Assembly: GCA_020442545.1 (NCBI GenBank)
Contig: JAGRJX010000110.1
Span: 1 to 11,653, forward strand
Reading direction: 5' to 3'
Source: Lysobacterales bacterium
GTDB lineage: Bacteria > Pseudomonadota > Gammaproteobacteria > Xanthomonadales > Xanthomonadaceae
DNA length: 11,653 nt
Shown here: positions 1-6,892 of the stretch, piece by piece
How positions within the stretch are numbered: the stretch's first letter is position 1
How the letters are laid out: each line of letters opens with the position of its first letter
Position numbers and translations under genes: made by a program
The notes under the pieces: generated by a model
Database searches by the model: none
What the model saw: only the letters and a program-made list of their open reading frames with translations
Told to the model about the DNA's origin: nothing

Positions 1-2223
1 TTGCTGCGAACGGCTGGCCGTGTCGGCTAGCAGTTTACGAATACCGCCAGCAGCCGGAGCAAGTGGTACGGTTGTCTTGGCTGCGCCAACAGGTACCAAC
101 GGGTTGATCGAGCGGATCAGGCCGACGATGCCGGATACCTGCGGTGCGGACATGGAAGTGCCGGTGCAGATGCCGATGCCATCGCTGGCCGTGTCGCTGC
201 CGATCAGGTCGCCGCAGTTGAGCGCCCGGTTCCAGTCGTAGCCCGGGTATAGCGTCGAGACCACATTGACCGCTGGCGTCATCAATTCCTGATAGGCAGT
301 AGGATGCTCGTCTGGGCCAAAGTTGCTGCCGCACTCGTTGTTGTCGTTGTCTGGGTGTCCATCGTCGTAGAACGGGCAGCCGTTGGTTGACCCTGGTGAA
401 TTGTCCCAGAGTCCATGCTGACCGTTGTTCTCCTGCGTGCCGCCGATGGCTGTGGCCCAGACGCCATTGGCCGGTGCCTGGATGTAGCTGCGATTGTTGC
501 CGGACGAAGCGCTGACGAAAATATCGTCCTCGAAGGCCGCCTTGACGGTCGTACAACGAATGTCGTTGTGATTTGAGCCACAGAAAATCGTAATGCCGGC
601 ACCGCCGCCAGCATTGCCGTCGCCACCGCTGTAGTTGATGGCTTGCGCTCCAGACGCGATGGCTGTCGTCACTCCTGTGTCAGTAACGAATCGCTGGCTC
701 GCGAATCCGTTGATGCACTCCGTGGAATTGACCTTGATAACCGCCAACCCACAATGCTTGCAGCCGCCAGCCACCCCTCCGCCGTCTTCTGCATTGGCCG
801 CGATCAGGCCAGCGACATGGCTGCCGTGGCCCAGGCCCTCACCGGGGTACGGTTCGGAAATGTGCAACCAGCCATCCTGATTGGGATCGCAAGTAGTGGG
901 CACCGAACCTGCTGTGCCCGCATAGCTGAACAGGAACTCATCCACATTGTCCGCCGGCTGACCGTGGCCGGCGACGTTTTCCGACAAGGCGGGCAGATAG
1001 TTGCCGTCGGAGAGGAATGTTCCGCCAGTTGATGCCGAACCGCTAAAGGACTTGAACTCAGCGTGTTCCCGGTAAATGCCGGTATCCGGCACGCCAACCA
1101 AACCCCAGCCTTCGGCGATCTTCCACGCTTGGCCGATTCGCAGCAGATTGAGGTGTTCTTGTGGAACGGTGTTGCCGGTGGTTTTGGCGTGATCGGTTGA
1201 TACGAGCGGCTGCCCGCTTCCGCCCCGCATTGAGTCCGAGGCAGGCTCTTCGGCACCTTCCCCCGCAAGCGGGGGAATGGAGCTATCGCTCAATTGAGCT
1301 GTCGTGATGGTCTTGCGCGTATTCGCTGGCGGATAGCGGAGCACGGAAATGCGGCGGACGTCGGCCCATTCGACGGATTCATGGCCGCGTAGCGCTTCCA
1401 GCGCCTTGTCGCGGCTGGCATTGTCCGCAAAGCTGGCAACCAATGTGCGGTGCAACTGTGCGCTGGCAAGATCAGGGTGCTCGCGATACCACGCAGTCTC
1501 GCTGGCGGTTGGTGGGCGGCGCTGCTGTCGATGCAGATCCGCCGGCGGGCTGTCGGGAAGCAGGTGAAAACGATCCAACAATTCGCGCAGGTCATGCTCG
1601 GCAGCTTCGGCATCGTTTCGCTCATCGGCCACATCACGCAGCGCTTGCGCGGCATCGCCTTCCCGCAGTCGAATCACGAGATCCAGCGTATCGTCAACGG
1701 CCCATTCCGGCCCTGGCGATGCCGTCACGCCCTGGATATCGATCCAGCCTTCCACCACTTCACACGGCGCTTCGCCGGCCTTGGCATCCGCGCAATGCGA
1801 ACTTGCCAACCGGATGTGCGCCAGACCGGGCTCCGCCGTGTCGCTAACCTGCACCGGAATGACGCAAACCAATCGGTCATCCGCGGGCAAGGGCGAATTG
1901 TCCGGGCTGAAGTAGAGGGCCGACACCCGATCCCAACCGTTCGTGCCGCAGATGCCTTCTCCCGAATCATCGAACCGTGTCCCAGCGGGCGCGTCGATAC
2001 CCAGGCGGGCGGAATCCAAAACCCAGACCGCGTCGGTAGCCACCACGCGACGATCACCCTGAAATCGCAACTCAATATCGACCCGATCACCGGGCTTGGC
2101 AGCGTGAGTAGAGGCAGACCAGGTGCCTGCTAGCGTCATCGCCGGAGCCAGTGAGCAAAGCATCAACCCGACAGCGAATAGAGCCCTTCGAGGGGCGGAG
2201 AGAAAGAAGCGGCGCAGACGCAT
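1..2223 (-). CDS. Secreted subtilisin-like (S8) serine protease, 3' end outside the window
   Basis: An open frame of 741 codons runs from ATG at 2223 off the left edge with no stop. It is preceded by a GGGGA ribosome-binding-like stretch. Predicted order: a signal peptide at about residues 1-32 (basic MRLRRFF start, hydrophobic core, likely cut after TLA); a beta-rich region at about 34-180 that begins AAKPGDRVDIEL and resembles a cohesin-like or adhesin-like sandwich; a prodomain-like stretch ending near VEWADV (284-288), as in I9-type propeptides; a low-complexity linker at about 305-345; then the S8 catalytic domain. Visible active-site residues are D380 (GVPDTGIY), H466 (GHGSHVAGL), oxyanion N576 (SSGNN) and S690 (GTSMSAPQ). 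The role is extracellular or periplasmic proteolysis; the substrate is unknown. The Asp-His gap of 86 residues is long for the family and includes a DPNQDGW stretch that might bind calcium. The missing C-terminus may hold secretion or pre-peptidase domains. Family assignment is firm; the N-terminal domain name is inference. Confidence 0.93.
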   Translation of the reverse strand, partial: MRLRRFFLSAPRRALFAVGLMLCSLAPAMTLAGTWSASTHAAKPGDRVDIELRFQGDRRVVATDAVWVLDSARLGIDAPAGTRFDDSGEGICGTNGWDRVSALYFSPDNSPLPADDRLVCVIPVQVSDTAEPGLAHIRLASSHCADAKAGEAPCEVVEGWIDIQGVTASPGPEWAVDDTLDLVIRLREGDAAQALRDVADERNDAEAAEHDLRELLDRFHLLPDSPPADLHRQQRRPPTASETAWYREHPDLASAQLHRTLVASFADNASRDKALEALRGHESVEWADVRRISVLRYPPANTRKTITTAQLSDSSIPPLAGEGAEEPASDSMRGGSGQPLVSTDHAKTTGNTVPQEHLNLLRIGQAWKIAEGWGLVGVPDTGIYREHAEFKSFSGSASTGGTFLSDGNYLPALSENVAGHGQPADNVDEFLFSYAGTAGSVPTTCDPNQDGWLHISEPYPGEGLGHGSHVAGLIAANAEDGGGVAGGCKHCGLAVIKVNSTECINGFASQRFVTDTGVTTAIASGAQAINYSGGDGNAGGGAGITIFCGSNHNDIRCTTVKAAFEDDIFVSASSGNNRSYIQAPANGVWATAIGGTQENNGQHGLWDNSPGSTNGCPFYDDGHPDNDNNECGSNFGPDEHPTAYQELMTPAVNVVSTLYPGYDWNRALNCGDLIGSDTASDGIGICTGTSMSAPQVSGIVGLIRSINPLVPVGAAKTTVPLAPAAGGIRKLLADTASRSQQ
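1258..1277. repeat. Perfect GC-rich palindrome inside the protease linker
   Basis: Arms TTCCCCCGC (1258-1266) and GCGGGGGAA (1269-1277) pair perfectly around a 2-base AA loop. The motif resembles the short C-run/G-run REP-like palindromes found many times in xanthomonad and other proteobacterial genomes, but I see no second copy in this window. It lies in frame in the protease gene and encodes about residues 317-321 (PPLAG) in the linker between prodomain and catalytic domain. It should form a strong mRNA hairpin. Confidence 0.6.
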
Positions 2224-2455
2224 GTATTGATCCCCAAATTGTCGTGAACGACTCCCCCCGAAACCGCGGCGATTGCCTGATCGCGTCGAGATACGAGGCT
2301 AGCGACTTCGAACAATTGCGGCAAGCTGGGGAAGGTCTTTCGTCGATGCAGCCCTATGAAGGCGACAGCGCGTCCCTTTCCGCGTCAGTGATGTAGGCAC
2401 CATTCTCGGAATTTCCTCATCGTGTGATCTATCCGAACTGTCAGAAGTAGCTGGC
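2224..2455. other. Spacer between protease start and yafQ stop; expected site of the transposon left end
   Basis: No credible gene is seen on either strand. The spacer must hold the protease promoter (leftward), and if the protease is not cargo it must also hold the left end of the Tn3 element. A weak leftward promoter-like pair is visible: TTGTTC, 16 bases, then TATCTC, in the stretch about 2285-2320. I found no GGGG-starting 38-bp repeat and no TAAG inner end, the usual marks of a Tn3 terminal repeat. Confidence 0.4.
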
Positions 2456-2737
2456 TCAAAGCCCCAACTCGCTGTGCGAGTCAAGGCGCACGAGTTGCAA
2501 CACCGCCTCATCCGGCTTCCGGTAGATCAACACCAGATCCGGTTTGACGTGACAGTCCCTGTGATCTCTCCAGTCGCCCGACAACGCGTGGTCACGATGA
2601 TGCGATTCCAGCGGTTCGTCGGAGGCCAGAGCATTCAGAATGGGCACCAGTTCCGCATCGAGCGTGGTGCGATGTGAACCCTTCCTTTCGCGCTTGTAGT
2701 CACGTTTGGATTGCGCGGTGTTCTCAATCCTCCGCAT
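2456..2737 (-). CDS. yafQ: YafQ-family mRNA interferase toxin (RelE/ParE superfamily)
   Basis: This 93-residue protein is the toxin of a type II toxin-antitoxin pair. E. coli YafQ cleaves mRNA on the ribosome. The core RDHALSGDWRDHRDCHVKPD followed by LIYR and DSHSEL is the family signature. Against the E. coli catalytic set, H50, H63, D67 and the C-terminal His (H88 here) are kept, but W68 is Leu and the F91 position is Gly92. Many homologues also end in SHSEL, so activity is still likely. The ATG start lies 14 bp inside the 3' end of dinJ, which implies translational coupling and the usual antitoxin-first order. The pair is read away from tnpR. It may stabilise the element or tune transposition; that role is inference. 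Confidence 0.9.
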   Translation of the reverse strand: MRRIENTAQSKRDYKRERKGSHRTTLDAELVPILNALASDEPLESHHRDHALSGDWRDHRDCHVKPDLVLIYRKPDEAVLQLVRLDSHSELGL

Positions 2738-2987
2738 GCAGGTTTGCCATCAACGCCTCGACGCTATCGAAGCTCCTGAGGTTGCCGGCGCGGGCTTCGC
2801 GCATCGCCGCAATGGTAGTCTCATTCGGCACCAGCGGCTCGAACGGCAGCGCCTTCTCCCGTGCGATGCGGGTCAGCATGATGCGAAAGGCATCGGACAC
2901 CGTGAGACCCATCGTCGCCAGCACGGTCGACGCCTCTTCCTTGATGTGCTCGTCGATGCGGGCACGTACAACAGCGTTTGCGGACAT
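2724..2987 (-). CDS. dinJ: DinJ/RelB-family antitoxin
   Basis: This 87-residue protein is the antitoxin partner of YafQ and a repressor of its own operon. The N-terminal part (about 3-45: AVVRARIDEHIKEEA, then a helix ending SDAFRIMLTRIAREKALPF) is the ribbon-helix-helix DNA-binding and dimerisation domain typical of DinJ/RelB. The C-terminal part (about 55-87) should wrap the toxin. The start at 2987 is chosen because it opens the ribbon-helix-helix domain and has an AGAGGA ribosome-binding site just upstream; the longer frame reaching 3185 is non-conserved and runs through the operator. A TGGGC...GCCCA palindrome at 3008-3026 lies 20 bp upstream and is the likely operator. Confidence 0.92.
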   Translation of the reverse strand: MSANAVVRARIDEHIKEEASTVLATMGLTVSDAFRIMLTRIAREKALPFEPLVPNETTIAAMREARAGNLRSFDSVEALMANLHAED

Positions 2988-3007
2988 GGGATGATCCTCT
3001 ATATTGA

Positions 3008-3026
3008 TGGGCCACATTGTAGCCCA
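3008..3026 (-). promoter_or_regulatory. Probable DinJ-YafQ operator palindrome
   Basis: The 19-bp sequence, read in the dinJ direction, is TGGGCTACAATGTGGCCCA. Nine-base arms pair with one T-G exception around a central A. It covers a -10-like hexamer and ends 20 bp before the dinJ start. Ribbon-helix-helix antitoxins of this family bind such palindromes over their own promoter, so autoregulation is the natural reading. The repeat is seen; the binding is inferred. Confidence 0.65.
3016..3021 (-). promoter_or_regulatory. -10 box of the dinJ-yafQ promoter
   Basis: TACAAT in the dinJ direction is one base from consensus and lies within the operator palindrome. No good -35 is present at 16-18 bp upstream (TGCGAA at 16 bp is the best), so the promoter may be weak. 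It sits 28 bp before the dinJ ATG. Confidence 0.5.
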
Positions 3027-3200
3027 GCTATCTTTTGTTCGCATCCGGTTGGTTGATAGCGTGGGTGCCGTCAAACAGGTGTTTGGCGACACACGGTCGG
3101 CGCGGCCGAAAAGCCATCGGCTAACCGCCCGAAAACGATACGAAAAACCTTGTCGCAATGAACTACCATGTGGGAACCTGAACACGATGGTTTTCCGCCT
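3027..3200. other. Putative res recombination region between dinJ and tnpR
   Basis: This spacer lies upstream of the resolvase gene, where Tn3-family res sites are found. It contains GCTATC/GATAGC arms 34 bp end to end (3027-3060), the 28-bp crossover-site candidate at 3065-3092, three CGAAAA direct copies (3107, 3130, 3141), a TGTCGC half-site-like copy at 3151-3156, and an inverted ACGATGGTTTTCCG-type arm ending at 3197. Accessory subsites II and III are expected at about 3110-3185, but I cannot fix their limits. No clear tnpR promoter is seen. Confidence 0.45.
3065..3092. repeat. Candidate res crossover site I (28-bp imperfect palindrome)
   Basis: Left arm GTGCCGTCAAACA (3065-3077) and right arm TGTTTGGCGACAC (3080-3092) pair at 11 of 13 positions around a central GG dinucleotide. 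The length of 28 bp with a 2-bp centre matches the layout of crossover site I of serine resolvases, which cut with a 2-base stagger. It is about 108 bp upstream of the tnpR start, a typical distance. The palindrome is seen; its role is inferred. Confidence 0.5.
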
Positions 3201-3794
3201 ATGCTAGTTGGCTACATGCGCGTTTCATCGGACTCCGACCGGCAGAGCACGGATCTGCAGCGCGACGCACTACTGGCGGCGGGCGTCGATGCCCGACACC
3301 TGTTTGAGGATCGCGCCTCCGGCGCGAAGGATGACCGGCCCGGCTTGGCCAAGGTGCTGGCATTCGTCCGGCCTGCTGATGTGCTTGTCGTCTGGAAGCT
3401 GGACCGGCTCGGCCGCTCGCTGTCCCACCTGCTCGACATCGTGAACACGCTGAAGGAGCGGCAGGTGGCGTTTCGGTCGCTCACCGAAGGTATGGACACC
3501 ACGACGGCATCGGGTGAACTGCTGTTCCACGTGTTCGGCGCACTCGCGCAGTACGAGCGGGCCTTGATCCGGGAACGCGTTGTCGCTGGCCTGGCCGCGG
3601 CCAGGCGTCGCGGCCGGATCGGCGGGCGACCGCCCGCCATCGTCGGTGAGAAGTTGGATGCAATCCTCGGTGCGCTGGATGGCGGTATGTCGAAGGCGGC
3701 CGTCTGCCGCAACTTTGGCGTGAAGCGCACCACCTTGATCGAAACTCTTGCTCGGGTTGGGTGGCCCGGGTCCAACCAACCATCAGGAAAGTAG
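3201..3794 (+). CDS. tnpR: Serine resolvase (TnpR) of a Tn3-family transposon
   Basis: This 197-residue small serine recombinase resolves transposition cointegrates at res. The N-terminal catalytic domain shows GYMRVSS with nucleophile S9 and R7, then KLDRLGRS with D68, R69 and R72, and the AQYERALIRERV helix that precedes the DNA-binding part. The C-terminal helix-turn-helix is at about 162-184 (GGMSKAAVCRNFGVKRTTL). The ATG at 3201 is chosen because it puts the Y-x-R-V-S motif at the usual position; an in-frame ATG at 3168 would add 11 residues not typical of the family, and neither start has a strong ribosome-binding site. Its TAG stop lies 5 bp before the tnpA ATG, so the two genes are probably co-transcribed. 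Confidence 0.93.
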   Translation: MLVGYMRVSSDSDRQSTDLQRDALLAAGVDARHLFEDRASGAKDDRPGLAKVLAFVRPADVLVVWKLDRLGRSLSHLLDIVNTLKERQVAFRSLTEGMDTTTASGELLFHVFGALAQYERALIRERVVAGLAAARRRGRIGGRPPAIVGEKLDAILGALDGGMSKAAVCRNFGVKRTTLIETLARVGWPGSNQPSGK

Positions 3795-3799
3795 CGGGC

Positions 3800-6742
3800 A
3801 TGGTGGACGCCGGCAGCGTGGAATGGGCTTTGGCGCCCGCCGAACGCGAGCTGGTGATGGCGAAGAGCCGCTCGAACCGGCTGGGCTTCGCCATCTTGTT
3901 GACGTTCTTCCGTGAGCGGGGTCGGTTTCCGCGCGACGCGGCTGAAGTCGAAATGCACGGGATAGCTGCACTGTGCAAGCAGCTCGACGTGCCAGCGCCG
4001 ATTGACGGTGATGCCCTCCTCACAGGGCGCACGGCCGAGCGGCTGCGCGCCGAAATCCGGGTTCGCTTCGGGTTCCGCGAGGCCACGGTTGCTGACGCCG
4101 GCATGCTGGCCAAGTGGCTGCGCGATCACGTCGCCGCTGAGGCGGGTGGCGAGATCGCGCCGATGATCGAGCGGCTGGAGGCGCGATGCCGCGAATTGAC
4201 GATCGAACCACCGACACCCGATCGGGTGGAACGCATCGCTCGCACTGCGCTGCGGGCTCACGAGGATCGTTTTCACGCTGGCGTGCACCAACGGCTATCG
4301 CCGGCGACGCGCGACCGCCTGGACGCCTTGCTGCGCTCGGACGGCGGCGGTGGCGATACTGCGCAGGACGACGCGGGAGGCGGTGCGCCAGCCGTGCTGC
4401 TGTCGCTGCGTGGGAGTCCTGGACGCCCTAGTCTCGCCAGCATGCAGGAAGAGCTGGCGAAGCTGGAGCGGATCAGGGAGATCGAGCTTCCGGCCAATCT
4501 ATTCGACCGCGTCTCGCTACGCGATCTGGAGCGCTGCCGTCGTCGTGTGTCGGTCGAAGCGCCACACGAGCTGCGCCGGCATCCAGAAGCGGCACGCATC
4601 ACCTGGCTGGCGGCCTATGTCCATTTGCGCGCCCGCACGCTCACCGACGATCTTGTCGACCTGCTGATTGAGACCATCCATCAGATCGGCGCACGCGCCG
4701 AACGCAAGGTCGAGCGGGAATTGTTGGACGATCTCAAGCGTGTCACCGGCAAGCAGAACCTGCTATTCGAATTAGCCGACGCCACCCTGGCCCACCCGGA
4801 TGGCGTGGTGCGGGACGTGGTGTTCCCCGTAGTGGGCGAACAGACGTTGCGCGATCTGGTCAAGGAGTGGAAGGCGACCGGACCAACGTACCGCGTGACA
4901 CTGCGCACGGTGATCCGCAACTCGTACAAGGGCCACTACCGCCGCATGGTGCCCAAGCTGCTCGCCGCGCTGGAGTTCCGTTCCAACAACGAACGGCACC
5001 GCCCGGTGATGGATGCGCTCGAACTGGTCAAACGCTTCGCCGACAGCAAGGCGCACACCTTTCCGGCCGACGAAGCAGTTCCGGTCGATGCTGTCGTGCG
5101 TGGCCTATGGCGCGACGCCGTGATGGAGAAGGACGCCGCAGGCCGGGATCGTGTCAACCGCATCACCTACGAAATCACGGTGCTGGAAGCCTTGCGCGAG
5201 CAACTTCGCTGCAAGGAGATCTGGGTGGTTGGTGCCAACCGTTACCGTAACCCTGAAGAAGACCTACCGTCCGACTTCGAGGGAAACCGGGAAGACTACT
5301 ACCAAGCGTTGAACCTCCCGCTCGATGCGGATCGCTTCGTTGCCGATTTGCAAACCGAGATGCGCGATGCGCTGCAGGTGTTTGACGCCGGATTGGACAG
5401 CAACCCGTACGTCCGGCTCAGCGCCAAGGGCGGGAGCTGGATCACGCTGACACCGCTGGACGCGCAGCCCGATCCGCCCAACCTGACGGCATTGAAAGCC
5501 GAACTCAACCGAATCTGGCCGATGACCAGCTTGCTCGACATGGTCAAGGAGACCGACCTGCGGCTGAGTTTCACCGACGTGCTGAAAAGCCCGACGGCCT
5601 ACGAAGCGCTGGAACGTTCGGTCCTGCAGCCGCGCCTGTTGCTGTGCCTCCATGGCCTCGGAACCAATGCTGGATTGCAGCGCATGGCGAGCCTGGATTC
5701 CGGCACGACGGCGAAGGACCTGGCCTACGTGCGGAGGCGCTACATCAGTGTCGATGCGATGCGGCGGGCGATTGCTGTGGTGACTAATGGCACACTGCAC
5801 GCCCGCAATCCGGCGATCTGGGGCAGCGGAACGACCGCCTGCGCATCCGATTCCAAGCATTTTGGCGCATGGGATCAGAACCTCACCACGCAGTGGCATG
5901 TCCGCTACGGCGGCCGCGGTGTCATGATCTACTGGCACGTCGAGCGAAACTCACTGTGCATTCACTCCCAGCTCAAATCGCCATCATCGTCCGAGGTCGC
6001 GTCGATGATCGAGGGCGTGATCCATCACTGCACCGAGATGGAGGTGGATCGCCAGTACGTCGACTCGCACGGGCAGAGCACGGTCGCGTTCGGCTTTTGC
6101 CGGATGCTCACCTTCCAGTTGCTGCCACGGCTGAAGGCGATCCATTCGCAGAAGCTGTACCGACCGGAGACCGGAAAGGCCGATGCCTACCCGAACCTGC
6201 AACTGATCTTGACCCGACCAATCGACTGGGAAGTGGTGCGTCAACAATACGACCAGATGGTCAAGTACGCTAAGGCACTGCGGCTGGGCACGGCGGAAAC
6301 CGAAGCCATCCTGCGCCGATTCACCAAGAAGAACGTGCAGCACCCGACGTACAAGGCCTTCGCCGAGCTGGGCAAAGCGGTCAAGACGATCTTCCTCTGT
6401 CGCTATCTGCATACCGAAGCGTTGCGCCGCGAGATCAACCAAGGGCTGAACGTGGTCGAGCAGTGGAATGGAGCCACCGACTTCGTGTTCTTCGCCCGTC
6501 GCGGCGAGATGGTGAGCAACCGCCGCGAAGATCACGAGATCAGCATGCTCGCACTGCACCTGATCCAGAACAGCATGGTCTACATCAACACACTGATGAT
6601 CCAGAAAGTGCTCGCGCAACCGCACTGGCAGGGGAGAATGAGCCCACGCGACTATGCAGCCCTGACGCCACTGATCTGGGAGCACGTCAACCCGTACGGC
6701 CGGTTCGACCTCGACATGAACGCCCGACTGGCGTTGCTGTGA
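3800..6742 (+). CDS. tnpA: Tn3-family transposase (TnpA)
   Basis: This DDE transposase of 980 residues carries out replicative transposition, giving cointegrates. Its length is normal for the family (about 960-1000). The N-terminal part begins in a DUF4158-like region (MAKSRSNRLGFAILLTFFRERGRFP), followed by a Gly/Asp-rich linker at about 180-196 and the long Tn3 transposase domain to the end. Likely catalytic residues are D684 (ASDSKHFG), D755 (YVDSHGQS) and E887 (NVVEQWNGA); their spacing agrees with D679/D751/E881 of Tn4430 TnpA. The C-terminus WEHVNPYGRFDLDM is also typical. ATG at 3800 is preferred, with AGGAAA upstream and 5 bp from the tnpR stop; GTG at 3761 would overlap tnpR by 34 bp with no ribosome-binding site. 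The frame is intact, so the gene appears functional. Confidence 0.94.
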   Translation: MVDAGSVEWALAPAERELVMAKSRSNRLGFAILLTFFRERGRFPRDAAEVEMHGIAALCKQLDVPAPIDGDALLTGRTAERLRAEIRVRFGFREATVADAGMLAKWLRDHVAAEAGGEIAPMIERLEARCRELTIEPPTPDRVERIARTALRAHEDRFHAGVHQRLSPATRDRLDALLRSDGGGGDTAQDDAGGGAPAVLLSLRGSPGRPSLASMQEELAKLERIREIELPANLFDRVSLRDLERCRRRVSVEAPHELRRHPEAARITWLAAYVHLRARTLTDDLVDLLIETIHQIGARAERKVERELLDDLKRVTGKQNLLFELADATLAHPDGVVRDVVFPVVGEQTLRDLVKEWKATGPTYRVTLRTVIRNSYKGHYRRMVPKLLAALEFRSNNERHRPVMDALELVKRFADSKAHTFPADEAVPVDAVVRGLWRDAVMEKDAAGRDRVNRITYEITVLEALREQLRCKEIWVVGANRYRNPEEDLPSDFEGNREDYYQALNLPLDADRFVADLQTEMRDALQVFDAGLDSNPYVRLSAKGGSWITLTPLDAQPDPPNLTALKAELNRIWPMTSLLDMVKETDLRLSFTDVLKSPTAYEALERSVLQPRLLLCLHGLGTNAGLQRMASLDSGTTAKDLAYVRRRYISVDAMRRAIAVVTNGTLHARNPAIWGSGTTACASDSKHFGAWDQNLTTQWHVRYGGRGVMIYWHVERNSLCIHSQLKSPSSSEVASMIEGVIHHCTEMEVDRQYVDSHGQSTVAFGFCRMLTFQLLPRLKAIHSQKLYRPETGKADAYPNLQLILTRPIDWEVVRQQYDQMVKYAKALRLGTAETEAILRRFTKKNVQHPTYKAFAELGKAVKTIFLCRYLHTEALRREINQGLNVVEQWNGATDFVFFARRGEMVSNRREDHEISMLALHLIQNSMVYINTLMIQKVLAQPHWQGRMSPRDYAALTPLIWEHVNPYGRFDLDMNARLALL

Positions 6743-6892
6743 AGGAAATGGCGGCTGGTGACACGAGTGTTGGGTCTACCCCCACCCAGCGGCAACGCGC
6801 AGCAAGGCGCGGTGCGCGCCACAACGCCTGCCATACGGCAGAACGCTTCATTCTTGCCACTGCCTGCACGGCCAACCAGCGCAGGCCGAATG
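6743..6892. other. Spacer between tnpA and the DUF2189 gene, with two hairpins
   Basis: No gene is seen. A GGCGCG-gtg-CGCGCC inverted repeat at 6806-6820 follows tnpA, and GCCTGC/GCAGGC arms (6862-6867, 6881-6886) lie just beyond the stop of the leftward DUF2189 gene. Either could slow transcription, but neither is followed by a T-run, so I do not call a terminator. The right end of the transposon should be in this stretch. Confidence 0.4.

Larger units (their letters stand above)
2456..6742 (+). mobile_element. Tn3-family transposon core with DinJ-YafQ module (ends not located)
   Basis: The coordinates give the gene span only. The divergent order toxin-antitoxin / res / tnpR / tnpA matches the known class of Tn3-family transposons in which a toxin-antitoxin pair is part of the transposition module next to the resolvase. 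All four genes are intact. Terminal inverted repeats should lie within about 230 bp to the left and 150 bp to the right if there is no further cargo. On the right, the sequence ending at 6782-6783 reads inward as GGGGGTAGACCCAACACTCG, a possible terminal repeat because it starts with GGGG. The left counterpart matches only weakly around 2393-2412 (GTAG-C-C-A--CTCG). Confidence 0.8.

Noticed and set aside
843..880. GGGGTACGGTTCGGAAA stretch resembling a Tn3-type terminal repeat
   Set aside because: It lies inside the protease frame just before the active-site His motif and encodes conserved-looking residues; no partner was found.
35..1655. Several minus-strand frames of 100-170 codons under the protease
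   Set aside because: They are out of frame with the continuous protease frame that carries the catalytic motifs, and are Arg/Thr-rich shadows.
2299..2511. Small minus-strand frame of 70 codons overlapping the end of yafQ
   Set aside because: It overlaps yafQ out of frame, and has no ribosome-binding site or recognisable motif.
2988..3185. N-terminal extension of dinJ to 3185
   Set aside because: It runs through the operator, promoter and res-like palindrome and adds 66 residues not seen in DinJ/RelB proteins.
3761..3799. GTG at 3761 as the tnpA start
   Set aside because: It would overlap tnpR by 34 bp with no ribosome-binding site; ATG at 3800 has AGGAAA upstream and a 5-bp gap from tnpR.
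3212..4291. Long minus-strand open frame of 359 codons opposite tnpR and tnpA
   Set aside because: It is the complement of two strongly conserved genes, has low-complexity Arg/Ser/Pro composition and no recognisable domain.
6806..6886. Hairpins after tnpA and after the DUF2189 gene as intrinsic terminators
   Set aside because: No T-run follows either stem in the relevant direction.
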